A DNA stretch of 64,000 bases from Salinarchaeum sp. IM2453 (GCF_019693215.1 NZ_CP081183.1:1119226-1183225); one strand, 5' to 3'. Shown: positions 44,413-53,935, numbered from the stretch's first letter. Notes: generated by a model from the letters alone, not told the origin. Program-made: numbers and translations.

Positions 44413-45228
44413 TCACTTAATAAGATAGTCAGACACAGAATCTCGTATGTTCACAACGCTACCAACGATTGTGACTGCCGGTGGCTCAATGTTTTGTTTA
44501 TCTCTTTTGCTAACAATTGTTTCGAGTGTACCTGTAATGACTTGTTCGCTGTCCCACGTTGCCTTCTCAACCATTCCTGCTGGTGTCTCCTTTGAAACTC
44601 CATAATCCTGAAGTGCTTGAACAATCTCTGGCAATTTAGCAACACCCATTAAAATAATAACTGTTCCCCCGGCGATTACTGTATCAGCAACTGCTTCCCA
44701 GTCGACTGTGCTTCCACGCTTTTCTGATGCTTGGTGGCCAGTTACTATCATGAGGTTTGATGAATAGTCGCGGTGTGTCAGCGGGATACCACTCTCTGTT
44801 GCCGCTGCGAGGACACTGGAAATACCTGCAACTGTCTCAAATTCAATCTCATGTTCTGCAAGATGTTCTGTTTCTTCTCCCCCTCGGCCAAACACCGTTG
44901 GGTCTCCAGACTTCAATCGAACTACATGTTCTCCTTTTTCTGCTTTGTTCTTCATCAGTTCATTAATCTGTTCTTGTGTCATCGGGTCTGGCTGACGCTT
45001 TCCGACATCAACTTTTTCCGTGTTCTCAGGAATTTCATCAATTAAATCGTTTGTTGTCAGAGAGTCATATAGAACAACATCTGCTGTCTGTAATCGCTTC
45101 CATGCCCGACGTGTCAATAAGTCTGGATCACCTGGTCCTGCCCCGACGAGAGAAACTTTTCCCTCGCTTGTTTCTTCCGATGATGCTCCCGACTGGGAGC
45201 TATCTTTATCTGCTTTCTCTTTAATCAT
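44413..45228 (-). CDS. cobA: Uroporphyrinogen-III C-methyltransferase
   Basis: 271 aa, somewhat longer than typical through a polar N-terminal tail of 25 residues. It transfers two methyl groups from SAM to uroporphyrinogen III, giving precorrin-2. Signature motifs: VSLVGAGPGDPDLLTRRAWK, VVLYDSL, VVRLKSGDPTVFGRGGEE and GIPLTHRDYSSNLMIVTGH. Middle gene of the siroheme operon, 83 bp after cbiX. Confidence 0.95.
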   Translation of the reverse strand: MIKEKADKDSSQSGASSEETSEGKVSLVGAGPGDPDLLTRRAWKRLQTADVVLYDSLTTNDLIDEIPENTEKVDVGKRQPDPMTQEQINELMKNKAEKGEHVVRLKSGDPTVFGRGGEETEHLAEHEIEFETVAGISSVLAAATESGIPLTHRDYSSNLMIVTGHQASEKRGSTVDWEAVADTVIAGGTVIILMGVAKLPEIVQALQDYGVSKETPAGMVEKATWDSEQVITGTLETIVSKRDKQNIEPPAVTIVGSVVNIRDSVSDYLIK

Positions 45229-45311
45229 ATCCTGTTTCTCTCGCTGTTTTTCCCACTTCTGTTTCTCTATACACCGGTAATTGTCGTCTATCTGTCGAAA
45301 ATGGACTAATA

Positions 45312-46097
45312 TTAGCTTTCTTCATCATATCTTTTTGCCCGGTCAACAAGGACGTCAATTAATTGATCATCAATTCTGGCCCCGACCACATCTGTTGTGA
45401 TGACTCGGCACGTATCATTCCCTTTTCTGAACTCTCTTGCCTTGCTTCGTATCCTGTTAGCGATTATCCCGTCACCAACTGTATACGGGACAACAATTGT
45501 ACTACGCGTTTCGTCTGTTGTTGTCGTGTCTAATACCGACTCCAACGATGGACTTCCCATAGTGAGAAATGCTGGTTTGACTTGGCCCCAATCTATCTTC
45601 TGCTGTAACTGCTTGCTAATTTCTTTAGCTGTTTTATTCGCATCCTTGTCGCTTGTTCCTTTCGGACAAAAAATAACCGTTGTCTCGGATGAATCCTGCT
45701 CTGAGAGTAACTCTGATCTTGCATCCTCAACGCGCTGTCTAACAATCTCAACCATTTTTGGATGTGATCCCAGATGCTTCCCTCGTTTAATTGTAATATT
45801 TGGATTATCTCGCTTTATTTGTTGTATTGCTTCTGGGATATCCTGTTTAATGTGTGTTGCTGCAAACAATAAAAGCGGTAAAATGGTAATACTTTGACAG
45901 TTCTCAATCAGTGACTTGACTCCTGATTGCACATCTGGGTCAGATTTTTCAATAAATCCTACCTGTACCGGTTTCCCAATTCGGGACTCTAGCCTCCTGC
46001 CAACACGGCGTACTAACTCATTTGACTCTTCAACTGATGATCCATGTCCAACAAGCACAATTCCATCGGGCACGCCCTGTTGTTCTCTTGTACTCAT
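45312..46097 (-). CDS. cbiX: CbiX/SirB-type sirohydrochlorin chelatase
   Basis: 261 aa from the ATG at 46097 (MSTREQQGVPDG); a longer frame starts at 46187. It inserts iron or cobalt into sirohydrochlorin. The metal-binding His is in IVLVGHGSSVEESN at the N-terminus, with a second His in FAATHIKQDI (about 74). The second half repeats the chelatase fold but has CPKGTSDKDA in place of the HG motif, so only the first half is likely to bind metal. First gene of the siroheme operon. For the sulfite reductase next door the product would be siroheme. Confidence 0.88.
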   Translation of the reverse strand: MSTREQQGVPDGIVLVGHGSSVEESNELVRRVGRRLESRIGKPVQVGFIEKSDPDVQSGVKSLIENCQSITILPLLLFAATHIKQDIPEAIQQIKRDNPNITIKRGKHLGSHPKMVEIVRQRVEDARSELLSEQDSSETTVIFCPKGTSDKDANKTAKEISKQLQQKIDWGQVKPAFLTMGSPSLESVLDTTTTDETRSTIVVPYTVGDGIIANRIRSKAREFRKGNDTCRVITTDVVGARIDDQLIDVLVDRAKRYDEES

Positions 46098-46332
46098 AAT
46101 TACATAGTGTCTGTTTTCGCTCAATCCGTGTATTTCGTTGTTCCTGATTTTATCGAGTGTATTCAAAGAGTGTGCTGTCGCTGTCAAGATCGGCCACTTT
46201 CTATGACAATCTCTGGACTATCTAGAATCCAAACTCTTTCGTACGCTTCTGCCGTTATTCACTCACAGACGATAGATAGAAGATAGTGTCCTTCCACATC
46301 GATCTCCTGTGTTTTCCTAACTACAATTGAAC

Positions 46333-47709
46333 ATGACCCGGTTCCCACTCCCTGCCCCTGCTGGCCCCCACTTACAGACAGTTCTTGACCATTTCCCTAC
46401 CGCTGTAATTATACTTAATACTGACTTCGAGTGCACCTATTTGAATAAGCAAGCAGCTCAATTTACTGATACAGCACAAGCCAGTGGTAAAACTCTCTGG
46501 GAATTGCTCCCGAAGATGTCTAACTCATCACTGGAGGATCTAGTCAAAGAAGCTACCATCCAACAAGAACCTTTGACTGTTGATGAGTACTTTCCCTCAC
46601 ATGACCGTTGGTACCAGCTTCAAGTTCTTCCTTTTACCGATGGTATCACTCTACTGATGCATGACTATTCGGGTGATCTTTCCCAATTAGACCAGTCGCA
46701 AAACAATCTCAAATTCTTTCGCAAAGCGGTTGAACAGGCAGGTCATGCACTATATATCACTGATACTAACGGTGTCATTCAGTATGTCAATGGGGCTGCC
46801 GAGGAGATCACCCAGTATACTGAAGAAGAATTGTTGGGCCGTACTCCTAAAATGTTCAATTCTGGTGTTCACGATGATACTTTTTATACTGATCTTTGGA
46901 ATACGATACTCTCTGGCGATGTCTGGCAAAGTGAAATAATCAACGAACGGAAAAATGGAGAACGTTATATTGTCGATCAGACAATTGCGCCAATCACAGA
47001 TGCCGATGGAGCTCCCGTAAAGTTCATTGCAATTAACCGTGAGATCACTGAGAAAAAACGTCGAGAACAACGACTGAGTGTTCTTAATCGTGTCCTCCGT
47101 CACAATCTCCGTAACAGTGCAACTGTGTTGTACGGACACGCTGAGGAACTTGCACAGAAAACATCTGGCGACGTTTCTGAGTTAGCACTGACACTTCGTG
47201 ACGAGACTCGAGACTTGATGCGAAAAGGTGAGATTGTTCGTGAGTTTGATCAACTCCTCCGTGAGTCCAATGTTATGGAAAATGTTGACTTGTCTGCCGT
47301 ACTTCACCGAAGAATTAAGAATATTCAGCCGCAAGCGGATCAAACCGATCTCCACATTGATATCCAACCAGGCCTACATGTCCGAGCCAATAGCGATCTC
47401 ATCGCTGTCATCTTTGATGAACTGCTTGAAAATGCAATTAAGCACAATTCGTCTTCTGACCTTACACTGACAGTCACAGTTCAGGACGAAGCAGAACACG
47501 TTCGTGTCATTATCAGTGATGATGGGTCTGGCATCCCACAAAACGAGTTGCAGGCAGTCATTGAAGGCGAGGAGACTGAACTCACGCATACAAGTGGACT
47601 TGGTCTCTGGCTCACCAAGTGGGGAACTAGACATCTTGGGGGAACGCTTAACATCAGCTCAACACCTGTATCTGGGACGAAAGTAGTTATTGAGTTTCCA
47701 CAGGCATAA
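46333..47709 (+). CDS. Two-PAS histidine kinase, haloarchaeal type
   Basis: 458 aa from the ATG at 46333 (MTRFPLPAP), six bases inside the longest frame. Two PAS domains lie at about 15-125 and 135-250 (FFRKAVEQAGHALYITDTNG, with the PAC segment NREITEKKRREQR). The H box is LNRVLRHNLRNSATVLYGHAEEL (His near 258). The ATPase domain has N box FDELLENAIKHN, G1 VIISDDGSGIPQNEL, and G2 TSGLGLWLTKWG. No membrane segments, so it senses an internal cue. The cognate receiver is not next to it. Confidence 0.9.
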   Translation: MTRFPLPAPAGPHLQTVLDHFPTAVIILNTDFECTYLNKQAAQFTDTAQASGKTLWELLPKMSNSSLEDLVKEATIQQEPLTVDEYFPSHDRWYQLQVLPFTDGITLLMHDYSGDLSQLDQSQNNLKFFRKAVEQAGHALYITDTNGVIQYVNGAAEEITQYTEEELLGRTPKMFNSGVHDDTFYTDLWNTILSGDVWQSEIINERKNGERYIVDQTIAPITDADGAPVKFIAINREITEKKRREQRLSVLNRVLRHNLRNSATVLYGHAEELAQKTSGDVSELALTLRDETRDLMRKGEIVREFDQLLRESNVMENVDLSAVLHRRIKNIQPQADQTDLHIDIQPGLHVRANSDLIAVIFDELLENAIKHNSSSDLTLTVTVQDEAEHVRVIISDDGSGIPQNELQAVIEGEETELTHTSGLGLWLTKWGTRHLGGTLNISSTPVSGTKVVIEFPQA

Positions 47710-47811
47710 TACACACGGACCTTCACTTCTTCAGCAGCGGAGCATAACCATACAGATGGAAGTCGGTCCAAGTTAGGACCAAGCCTTGAGATACTCTTTC
47801 CCAACCATCAG

Positions 47812-48162
47812 CTAATCTTCTGTATCCATTGAAGCTTCTACTTCGACCGTTATTGACTCTGTTGTAGACCGGTATACTGTCATTTCTCTTCCCTTTTCAG
47901 AGTACGCCACTCCAGTCTCCTCTACCAGTTCCACTTCTTCAAGTCGTCTCAGATGATACATTACATTTTGTAGCGAGCTTGATGTGTGTTCTGTGAGTTT
48001 TGTTGCTGTCGTTGGTTGGCTTGCAAGCACGCAGAGGATTTGTCGTGCTGTCTCTGATCCAAGTGCTTCAATAACCCCTGCGTCGTCTAGCAGATCAACT
48101 GTGTCGATTGGATCTTCCGTTGGTTCATGAATTTGTTTTGGGATTAGATTGTGCGTTGCCAT
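47812..48162 (-). CDS. ArsR-like winged-helix transcription regulator
   Basis: 116 aa. A DNA-binding module runs from about residue 30 to 95: VIEALGSETARQILCVLAS, PTTATKLTEHTSSSLQNVMYHLRRLEEVELV with a wing ending GREMTVYRST. It ends with an acidic tail. It is divergent from the DUF6293 gene and the 180 bp between them contain AGTATT/AATACT repeats likely bound by one of the two. Confidence 0.85.
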   Translation of the reverse strand: MATHNLIPKQIHEPTEDPIDTVDLLDDAGVIEALGSETARQILCVLASQPTTATKLTEHTSSSLQNVMYHLRRLEEVELVEETGVAYSEKGREMTVYRSTTESITVEVEASMDTED

Positions 48163-48257
48163 TTTTGATCACTTTTTGTTTTACAGCCGGTCCTCTCTTG
48201 ATCCGACAATCTCTTCTCAACCTATAGTATGCGCTATCAGTAATTCAGTTCTGCTAC

Positions 48258-48307
48258 AATACTAACTATACTACAAATAGTATTGATACAATAAATACTA
48301 TCAATAC
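48258..48307. promoter_or_regulatory. Inverted repeats in the divergent promoter of the HTH and DUF6293 genes
   Basis: GTATTGATA (48280-48288) and TATCAATAC (48299-48307) form a perfect 9-bp inverted repeat with a 10-bp spacer. AATACT (48258-48263) and AGTATT (48279-48284) form another overlapping pair. Four related half-sites in 50 bp between divergent genes look like an operator for a dimeric or tetrameric winged-helix regulator. Confidence 0.5.
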
Positions 48308-48343
48308 AAAATATACAAGTCAGGACAGTCGTCCGTTAATTAT

Positions 48344-49114
48344 ATGCCCACTACCCGCTCTCTTGAGCGAATTTCAGAAGTGCATATTGCCCCTCTCGGG
48401 TATGAATATGATCGGATTCTAGAGCCGGTTCTCAAATATGACGCAGATATCCTATATTTGCTTTATGGAACAGACACTTCAACTCCTGAATATCACGAAG
48501 CATTACAGCAAGAGCTCCTGAATGAGGGAATCGATATTCGAACCAGAGATATTAATCTTCATGATATTTATGATGTGCTTGGCACAGTAACAACTGTTAC
48601 CGACCAGCATCGTGAGGATATAGTTCGTGTAAATGTGTCTAGTGGTCCAAAACTAGCCACTGTCGGTGTCGCTCTTGCTTGCATGGCGACTGATGCTGCT
48701 GGATACCATGTACATCCAGAGACACATAACCATGCAGCTGCTTCTTCTCCTCGTACTGAGGGAATGGTTGCTGCTGAGCAACTCCCATCGTATCCTCTTG
48801 AAACACCATCTGAAGACCAAGTTCGTGTGCTTAATTTTATTGACGAACGCAGTACCTCCACATACACTCCAAAAAAGAGTGATCTCATAACGTTTGCAGA
48901 AGATGCTGAACTTAATTTTATCCGAAAAAGACAACCTGGAAATGAGAAAGCGAAATTTGCTCTGCTGAATAATCAAATAATCGAGCCACTAGTTGATAAT
49001 GGCTACCTTCAGGTTGAGTCAGTCGGCCGGACCAAACAAATATCTTTGACCGACACTGGAAAAAACGCACTTCGAGCCTTCCGACATAAACTTCCAGAAA
49101 AACCTGACAGATAG
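48344..49114 (+). CDS. DUF6293 / HFX_2341-type regulator (CARF-like domain plus HTH)
   Basis: 256 aa. The N-terminal 150 residues have the Rossmann-like pattern of the HFX_2341 family (VHIAPLGYEYDRILEPVLKY, VRVNVSSGPKLATVGVALACMAT), related to CARF sensor domains that bind nucleotide second messengers. The C-terminal 90 residues are a winged helix (FALLNNQIIEPLVDNGYLQVE, RTKQISLTDTGKNALRAF). Such proteins are common in haloarchaea and most have no known ligand. It is divergent from an ArsR-like gene with shared palindromes between. Confidence 0.8.
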   Translation: MPTTRSLERISEVHIAPLGYEYDRILEPVLKYDADILYLLYGTDTSTPEYHEALQQELLNEGIDIRTRDINLHDIYDVLGTVTTVTDQHREDIVRVNVSSGPKLATVGVALACMATDAAGYHVHPETHNHAAASSPRTEGMVAAEQLPSYPLETPSEDQVRVLNFIDERSTSTYTPKKSDLITFAEDAELNFIRKRQPGNEKAKFALLNNQIIEPLVDNGYLQVESVGRTKQISLTDTGKNALRAFRHKLPEKPDR

Positions 49115-49259
49115 ATTTTAATCGAAGTGTGTGAAATATTGTTTCTTTTTGTGCATGTGGCTAGTTGATAGTGTTAGGTGATTGAATATGTTTAGGCAAG
49201 CCAAAATATTTCTTTTTTTATTGAAAACTCTTATTCGTATACTCACAAATAATAAGCAT

Positions 49260-51251
49260 ATGGTTGAGGCCTCCAGCGCATCGATGCAGACGGAATCGGA
49301 CATTGGGTCTGATAGCTCTCTTTCTCAGGGCTATCTCCGATTGCAGGTTATTTCTGTTGTCTTGACCTTTCTTGGCACTTTTGCTGGATTATTGATTGGC
49401 TGGTTTGATGGCCCAACGACATTGTATTGGACCAGCTATGCTATTGCATACATCTCAGGTGGCTGGTATGGTGTTAAAGAGGCCATTGAGAGCCTTCAAG
49501 AACCAGCCATCGAGATTGACCTTCTCATGATCATTGCCGCCGCTGCCGCGCTTGTTATTGGAGCACCATTCGAAGGCGCATTACTATTGTTTTTATTCTC
49601 GCTTTCGAATGTTCTTGAAGAATATGCCTTTGGGCGGTCAAAGGCGGCAATTTCCTCCCTTGCAGAGATGCGTCCGGACACCGCACAGGTTTTTGTAAAT
49701 GGTGAAGAGGAACAACAGCCGATTGAGAATGTTGAGATTGACGATGTTATTATTGTCCGGCCAGGCGAGCGATTACCACTTGATGGTGAAGTAATTGATG
49801 GACAAAGTTCCATTGACGAGTCTTCAATTACCGGTGAGTCAGAGCCTGTTACCAAAACACCCGGTGATGAAGTCTACAGCGGCACGATTAACAAAACTGG
49901 CAGTCTTGAAGTCCGGGTTACTCGAGAAGCTGCTGAGTCTACTCTTTCACGACTCATCGACATGGTTCAGGAAGCTCAACGTAAGCAAGCCCCCACCCAA
50001 CGGCTTGTTGATCGGCTTGAGCAGCCATATGTCCTTGGCGTATTTCTGATGACAATTCTTGCAGTTGTAATTCCTTACTGGCTGCTTAGTCATCCTCTTG
50101 ATAGTACTATTTACCGAGCAGTGACACTCATGGTTGCTGCCTCGCCGTGTGCAGTGATCATTTCCACTCCAGCAGCTGTCCTCTCCGCAATCACCGCCGG
50201 TGCCCGACAGGGTGTGCTGTTCAAAGGCGGCGACCATGTTGAAATTGCTGCGAATGTAGATGCCATTGCTTTTGATAAAACCGGAACGTTAACTGAAGGA
50301 AATACTGTCCTAAATGAATATACTGCTAGAGATGGTGCTAAACTAGGCAGTATGCCTGTGAACGATCAGCAACTGTTGCGTCTTGCAGCTGCTGTACAGA
50401 GTCGCTCTGAACATCATCTTGGAGAAGCAACTGTTGAAGCAGCCAACAATCAGTCAATTTCAACTCCTGATATCACCAATTTCAACGCAGTAGTTGGGAA
50501 AGGTGTTAATGCTCAAGTTGATGGCACGCCGATTCATATCGGCAATCAGCGATATTTTGAGTCTGAAATTAACAGCAAAGTTGAGCATATAGAACAGGGA
50601 ATCGAGGCTATTCGTCGTCAAGAAAAAAACGGAAAAACCAGTGTCATTGTTGCAGCAGAATCAGAAGATAAATTCACTGTTCTTGGATGGCTTGCTTTTA
50701 CCGATACCATTCGCCCAGAAGCTGCTCAGACAGTTCAGCAACTCCGTGAAAGTGGCATTCGCGAAATAATTATGCTTACCGGCGATAACGATCGAGTGGC
50801 ACAAGCAATTGCCGATGAGCTCAACATCGATACCGTCTATTCGGAACTACTTCCCGAAGAAAAAGTCGCTCAGATTGAAGCACTACAGAAACGCCATAAC
50901 GCCGTCGCGATGGTTGGAGACGGCGTCAACGATGCACCAGCACTTGCAACTGCCGATATTAGTGTTGGAATGGGCGGTGCCGGAACTGATGTTGCCTTGG
51001 AGACGGCAGACGTTGTGTTAATGTCTGATGACCTTAGTAGGCTCCCGTATATTCTTTCTTTGAGCAAAAAGACTAAACGAACACTGTGGATCAACTTTAC
51101 AATAGCTTTCGGCGCTATCGGGCTGATGATCGCTGCTATCTTAGCTGTTGATCTTCCGCTACCGTTGGCTGTTGTCGGCCATGAGGGATCAACCGTTCTG
51201 GTGGCTCTTATTGGTCTTCGATTACTTGGTTATTCGCCAGGTGACCTGTAG
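49260..51251 (+). CDS. P1B-4-type heavy-metal transporting ATPase
   Basis: 663 aa from the ATG at 49260 (MVEASSAS); a frame from 49182 would add a Leu/Ile-rich start and lies near an AT tract. The membrane has six predicted spans. The metal site SPC is in VAASPCAVIIS and HEGST is in VVGHEGSTVLVAL of the last span: the P1B-4 signature (Co, Zn, Ni or Fe export) rather than CPC of copper pumps. It has no N-terminal metal-binding domain. The P-type core is complete: TGES, DKTGTLTEG, TGDN and GDGVNDAPALA. Confidence 0.92.
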   Translation: MVEASSASMQTESDIGSDSSLSQGYLRLQVISVVLTFLGTFAGLLIGWFDGPTTLYWTSYAIAYISGGWYGVKEAIESLQEPAIEIDLLMIIAAAAALVIGAPFEGALLLFLFSLSNVLEEYAFGRSKAAISSLAEMRPDTAQVFVNGEEEQQPIENVEIDDVIIVRPGERLPLDGEVIDGQSSIDESSITGESEPVTKTPGDEVYSGTINKTGSLEVRVTREAAESTLSRLIDMVQEAQRKQAPTQRLVDRLEQPYVLGVFLMTILAVVIPYWLLSHPLDSTIYRAVTLMVAASPCAVIISTPAAVLSAITAGARQGVLFKGGDHVEIAANVDAIAFDKTGTLTEGNTVLNEYTARDGAKLGSMPVNDQQLLRLAAAVQSRSEHHLGEATVEAANNQSISTPDITNFNAVVGKGVNAQVDGTPIHIGNQRYFESEINSKVEHIEQGIEAIRRQEKNGKTSVIVAAESEDKFTVLGWLAFTDTIRPEAAQTVQQLRESGIREIIMLTGDNDRVAQAIADELNIDTVYSELLPEEKVAQIEALQKRHNAVAMVGDGVNDAPALATADISVGMGGAGTDVALETADVVLMSDDLSRLPYILSLSKKTKRTLWINFTIAFGAIGLMIAAILAVDLPLPLAVVGHEGSTVLVALIGLRLLGYSPGDL

Positions 51252-51357
51252 CTCCTTTGGCTGATAACATACACTTTCCCTATTCGAAAATAACTTACTG
51301 GTTTGGCTTCCTCCGCATGTGATGATGGCCTCAAGAATGATGAAGCTGCTTCTAATC

Positions 51358-52062
51358 TTAATTCTGCTCTACGGGCGGTTCTGAATGTCCTTGTTCAGGA
51401 CCTCCACCTTGTCCCGGGCCATCTGGAGGTCCGGGGATCTCCTCAGGAGGACCACCACCCGGCCCCCCAATCTGCGGACCAGCAATCCCTTGTGCAATCT
51501 CGGCTACTTCTCCACCACGCAAGTTACTTGCGTTGTTTCGTAACTCTTCGATATGATCAATGCTAATGCCCTGGTCTTCACGTACCTCTTGTGATATATT
51601 AGCAGATGTAGCAGCGTTTTGTGACTGATTTGCAGCCTGTTCCACTGAGGCAGATTCAGCTGCTATCTTAGCAATCTCTACTCGATACTGTCCTGGAGAT
51701 ATCTCCCCCTCATCGAGTGCATCACTGAGTTGGGCCTTACGATCTTTGAGGTCTTTCGTCTGGTTTTCAATCTCATCTACCTGTTCTGCGATGATCTGGG
51801 TTTTTTCCTTGTCATTTGCTGCAGCAGCTATTTGTATTCCAAATGCTCGTTGCTCGATGTTGGCTTCAAGCTCCGCTTCTCCAACACCAATCACTCCGGT
51901 TAATTGCTCACTTGATGTTGCGTTTGGTAGCCCAGTGGGATCCTGCTGGTCATCTTTTTCTGGTACCGGGGTATCTTCTCCCGTGGCTAACCCTATAGCT
52001 GAAAGGGTAATTATACCTACGGCAGCCAATATCAAGATGACAAATAATGATCGATGTTTCAT
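51358..52062 (-). CDS. Exported or membrane-anchored protein with Gly/Pro-rich C-terminus
   Basis: 234 aa. Residues 6-27 (FVILILAAVGIITLSAIGL) form a signal peptide or anchor. The region 55-180 is a charged helical coil (KEKTQIIAEQVDEIENQTKDL). The last 40 residues are Gly/Pro/Glu-rich (GPQIGGPGGGPPEEIPGPPD). Many haloarchaea carry similar small envelope proteins of unknown function. It is convergent with the metal ATPase (106 bp between stops). Confidence 0.75.
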   Translation of the reverse strand: MKHRSLFVILILAAVGIITLSAIGLATGEDTPVPEKDDQQDPTGLPNATSSEQLTGVIGVGEAELEANIEQRAFGIQIAAAANDKEKTQIIAEQVDEIENQTKDLKDRKAQLSDALDEGEISPGQYRVEIAKIAAESASVEQAANQSQNAATSANISQEVREDQGISIDHIEELRNNASNLRGGEVAEIAQGIAGPQIGGPGGGPPEEIPGPPDGPGQGGGPEQGHSEPPVEQN

Positions 52063-52238
52063 TAATGCTGTGTATGTCCTGTTTAACTATAACTTCTGAA
52101 CATTCTTACGTTGATTTAACGCCATTTTCCTTGTTTTTCAACGGTGAAAATTTGTTATTCGGCGATGTAAGGGCGCTACTCCCAGCGAAATGTGATGGAA
52201 CGTTGACAATCGTCTGTTCCAGACAAATTAACTTTTAC

Positions 52239-52300
52239 AGGCTACGTCCCTCTCCGTAAGGAGCCACCAACGGCAGCGAGCATCCAAGGGTAGTTCACCA
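52239..52300 (+). repeat. PATE-like element, short copy abutting a decayed kinase
   Basis: Begins AGGCTACGTCCCTCTCCGTA, continues AGGAGCCACCAACGGCAGCG and ends AGGGTAGTTCACCA. The same left and right ends bracket a 355-bp copy at 62906-63260, so this looks like an internally deleted form. It lies 20 bp before the histidine kinase pseudogene, which lacks its expected start. Confidence 0.6.
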
Positions 52301-52320
52301 ATAAATACCAGTTTACTGGT

Positions 52321-52936
52321 TTGATGGAACCAGATGGAACATTTATTGAGGTAAATCGGACTGCAACAGATTTCAGTGGACTTGATCGAAGTCGTGTTAA
52401 CAGAAAATATGGAAAACCCCTTGATTTCAACTGGAGGATTTGCCAACACGACTCAAGAAAGCAGCAAGTGGCGAGTTCGTTCGTATGGGAATACCAGCAC
52501 AAGGACAACATCGGAGAGCTATGCTAGACTTTTCAATCCGGTTAGTACTGGATGATCAAAATCTGTTGAATTGTTGGTCCCTGGAAGGTGGGAATATAAC
52601 CGAAATCAAGTGTCGTGAAAAGCACCTAGATACGCTTCAGCGTGTATTACGGCGTAATTTACGAAATGAGTTAACAGCCACAAAAGGATACGCTGAGATA
52701 TTAGCTAATTCCATTGATGACCCAACACTGTTAGAACATGCAAATAAAACCATCAAAGGAGCAGAAGATCTTCTTAATTTCAGTGAGAGTGCTCGACAAC
52801 TAAGCCAAACGGTCCAATCTGATGATCCAGCCCTACCGTTGTAAGGCTTAAACCTCTGATTGACTCTATTATGACTGCCATAGCTCAAAAACACCCAGAC
52901 AGTGATATTTCTGAACCAACAGCGTTTCCAGCTTGA
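52321..52936 (+). pseudogene. Frameshifted PAS-histidine kinase fragment
   Basis: Three consecutive reading frames encode parts of one kinase. A PAS piece runs from 52321 (PDGTFIEVNRTATDFSGLDR) to about 52440. A second frame continues TRLKKAASGEFVRMGIPAQG to the H-box helix LDTLQRVLRRNLRNELTATK and on to about 52840. A third frame adds VRLKPLIDSIMTAIAQKHPDSD to the stop at 52934-52936. The catalytic His of LRHNLRN is Arg here, and the ATPase domain is missing. The 5' end is lost next to a PATE-like repeat. Confidence 0.75.
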
Positions 52937-53066
52937 TCTATCTGCTGAGTTGGCTTCTCAGTTCTACTGTGGGCGGGATCATTAGCCGCCCAGTTGGAGG
53001 GGTGTCAGTTAATACGCTCTGCAGCCAAGAGCGGGGGTGTTGAGGTAGCCAGACACACTGGATCCT

Positions 53067-53112
53067 CTACAGAGATAGCAGGCCGAGTGCCTCAGACTTG
53101 ATTCCGAGGTAC
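53067..53112 (+). repeat. PATE-like repeat, diverged copy
   Basis: CTACAGAGATAGCAGGCCGA followed by GTGCCTCAGACTTGATTCCG is a mutated copy of the family sequence at 38174 and 56679. It lies 130 bp after the kinase pseudogene, so decay and repeats cluster here. Confidence 0.5.
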
Positions 53113-53222
53113 TTCTCTGTCGGAGTAGCGCTCAAGTTTACTGATAAGTCCCACACAACCGTGTATCGGTCGTTGACATTAGCACATATTTTATTATCTA
53201 TGATACTTTGTTGTCTTTATCA

Positions 53223-53603
53223 ATGGTACCATCAGAAGGTGATACCCGCACCGTTGCGCGGACGTTTACAGCCGACGACGTATCTCGGTTCGCTGAGTTT
53301 TCTGGTGACGATCAGCCTAGACATACCGAACCAAGAGAAAACGGTGAGCTAATGGTCCAAGGTTTACTTACTGCAACACTTCCCACTGAAGTTGGAAGCG
53401 ATGATCGCGTATTAGCGCACACCATGGAAGTTGAGTTCTCCAAGCCAGTATACACAAATGAACAAATCGAGTGCCATGTCCTCTATGAGAGCGTCACCGA
53501 GAAGGATAACCGATATGACGTGACTATGGATATAACATGCAGTAATCCGGAAAATGATATAGTGCTGACCGGTAACATCAACGGGATTATCTGGAAAAAA
53601 TAG
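53223..53603 (+). CDS. MaoC-like hot-dog dehydratase
   Basis: 126 aa from the ATG at 53223 (MVPSEGDT). The hot-dog fold with MaoC landmarks: FTADDVSRFAEFSGDDQPRHTEP (Asp/His positions of the hydratase motif) near residue 20, MVQGLLTATLP and AHTMEVEFSKPVYTNEQI. Members hydrate enoyl-CoA esters or act as thioesterases in fatty-acid and amino-acid degradation. It stands alone; the next gene is on the other strand 330 bp later. Confidence 0.8.
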   Translation: MVPSEGDTRTVARTFTADDVSRFAEFSGDDQPRHTEPRENGELMVQGLLTATLPTEVGSDDRVLAHTMEVEFSKPVYTNEQIECHVLYESVTEKDNRYDVTMDITCSNPENDIVLTGNINGIIWKK

Positions 53604-53935
53604 TTCTAGCTCTGTAAGTGAAGAGATCTTTCTGATTCAGTGAATATGTGGATTATCACCTACGCATATAGTATACTATTTGTTAAAAATAAAGGAAAAA
53701 ATACACCAATACGTATATTAAAATAAAAATATAATTTGAGTTGAGATCTAATATCGGGCGTATATCAAATAAATAAGGAATATATCTACACAATATTAAA
53801 TATATTAAAAATTTACCCATAAAAGTTATGATTATTGCATTAAAAATATAGTACAAATTACTAAAATTTTTCTATTATTTTTATATATTATATGAAGAAA
53901 TATGACATAAAGGGTGTTTATACTGTTCCTAAAAA
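53604..53935. other. Very AT-rich intergenic stretch
   Basis: Some 330 bp without a gene, rich in runs of A and T (for example ATATAAATATATTAAAAATT patterns around 53800-53900). It sits at the 3' ends of two convergent transcripts, so it may serve both as terminator. No repeat, tRNA or conserved palindrome is seen. Confidence 0.5.
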
